Source of the DNA: Clostridium sp. CAG:510
GTDB lineage: Bacteria > Bacillota > Clostridia > Lachnospirales > Lachnospiraceae
DNA: 15,346 nt
Direction of reading: 5' to 3'
NCBI GenBank assembly: GCA_000434615.1
Contig: FR880848.1
Location: 229,824 to 245,169 of the forward strand
In this document: positions 15,313-15,346 of the stretch, piece after piece
Numbering within the stretch: position 1 is the stretch's first letter
How the letters are laid out: each line of letters opens with the position of its first letter
The notes under the pieces: generated by a model
The model's database searches: none
Seen by the model: the letters and a program-made list of their open reading frames with translations, nothing else
Told to the model about the DNA's origin: nothing
Made by a program: the position numbers and the translations under genes

Positions 15313-15346
15313 ACAAAAAAAATCTCTGAAATCAATCAGAGATTTT
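15313..15346 (-). terminator. Terminator hairpin at the right edge of the window
   Basis: AAAATCTCTGA (15319-15329) and TCAGAGATTTT (15336-15346) form a perfect 11-bp stem with loop AATCAA. On the minus strand a run of eight T follows, so it would end a minus-strand gene outside the window. It separates that gene from the YdcF-type gene and argues against a start for the latter at 15335. Confidence 0.8.

Overview
The window looks like chromosomal DNA from a Firmicute of class Clostridia, most likely a Lachnospiraceae-type gut anaerobe. This is inferred from strong AGGAGG-type ribosome binding sites, the gdpP-rplI-dnaB and rpsF-ssb-rpsR gene orders, and a very large secreted protein built from the 'GxDYTxxYKNN...GKGNYTG' repeats common in that family. 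No mobile element, CRISPR array, tRNA or rRNA gene was seen. Most of the window is housekeeping; the accessory part is the 5.7 kb surface-protein gene.

Layout. (1) 1-1520, plus strand: the 3' part of a nicotinate phosphoribosyltransferase gene (pncB, cut by the window edge) followed by a NadD-type adenylyltransferase. Together they would run nicotinate -> NaMN -> NaAD in the Preiss-Handler NAD route. (2) 1456-2250, minus strand: a MerR-type regulator with a long charged C-terminal part, whose 3' end overlaps the nadD 3' end by 65 bp. (3) 2370-6227, minus strand: the gdpP-rplI-dnaB operon (c-di-AMP phosphodiesterase, ribosomal protein L9, replicative helicase), with a promoter near 6279-6307 and a terminator at 2285-2318. 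(4) 6412-12117, minus strand: one gene for a 1901-residue secreted protein with signal peptide, nine-unit acidic pentad repeat, beta-helix-like region, InlB-B-like modules, and nine C-terminal repeats arranged as three A-B-C super-repeats. It has its own promoter candidate and terminator. (5) 12299-13386, minus strand: the rpsF-ssb-rpsR operon (S6, single-strand DNA-binding protein, S18), with a very good sigma-A promoter, a leader hairpin and a terminator. (6) 13480-15248, minus strand: a DUF951 protein, a sirtuin (NAD-dependent deacylase) and a YdcF-type membrane protein. A terminator hairpin at the right edge separates these from whatever lies beyond.

How it fits together. The minus-strand housekeeping block combines replication (DnaB, SSB), ribosomal proteins (L9, S18, S6) and c-di-AMP turnover, a combination that is conserved and syntenic in Firmicutes. 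The surface-protein gene sits between rpsR and gdpP, bounded by terminators, and looks like an independent insertion into that block. NAD synthesis at the left and an NAD-consuming sirtuin at the right are thematically linked but about 12 kb apart, with no visible shared regulation.
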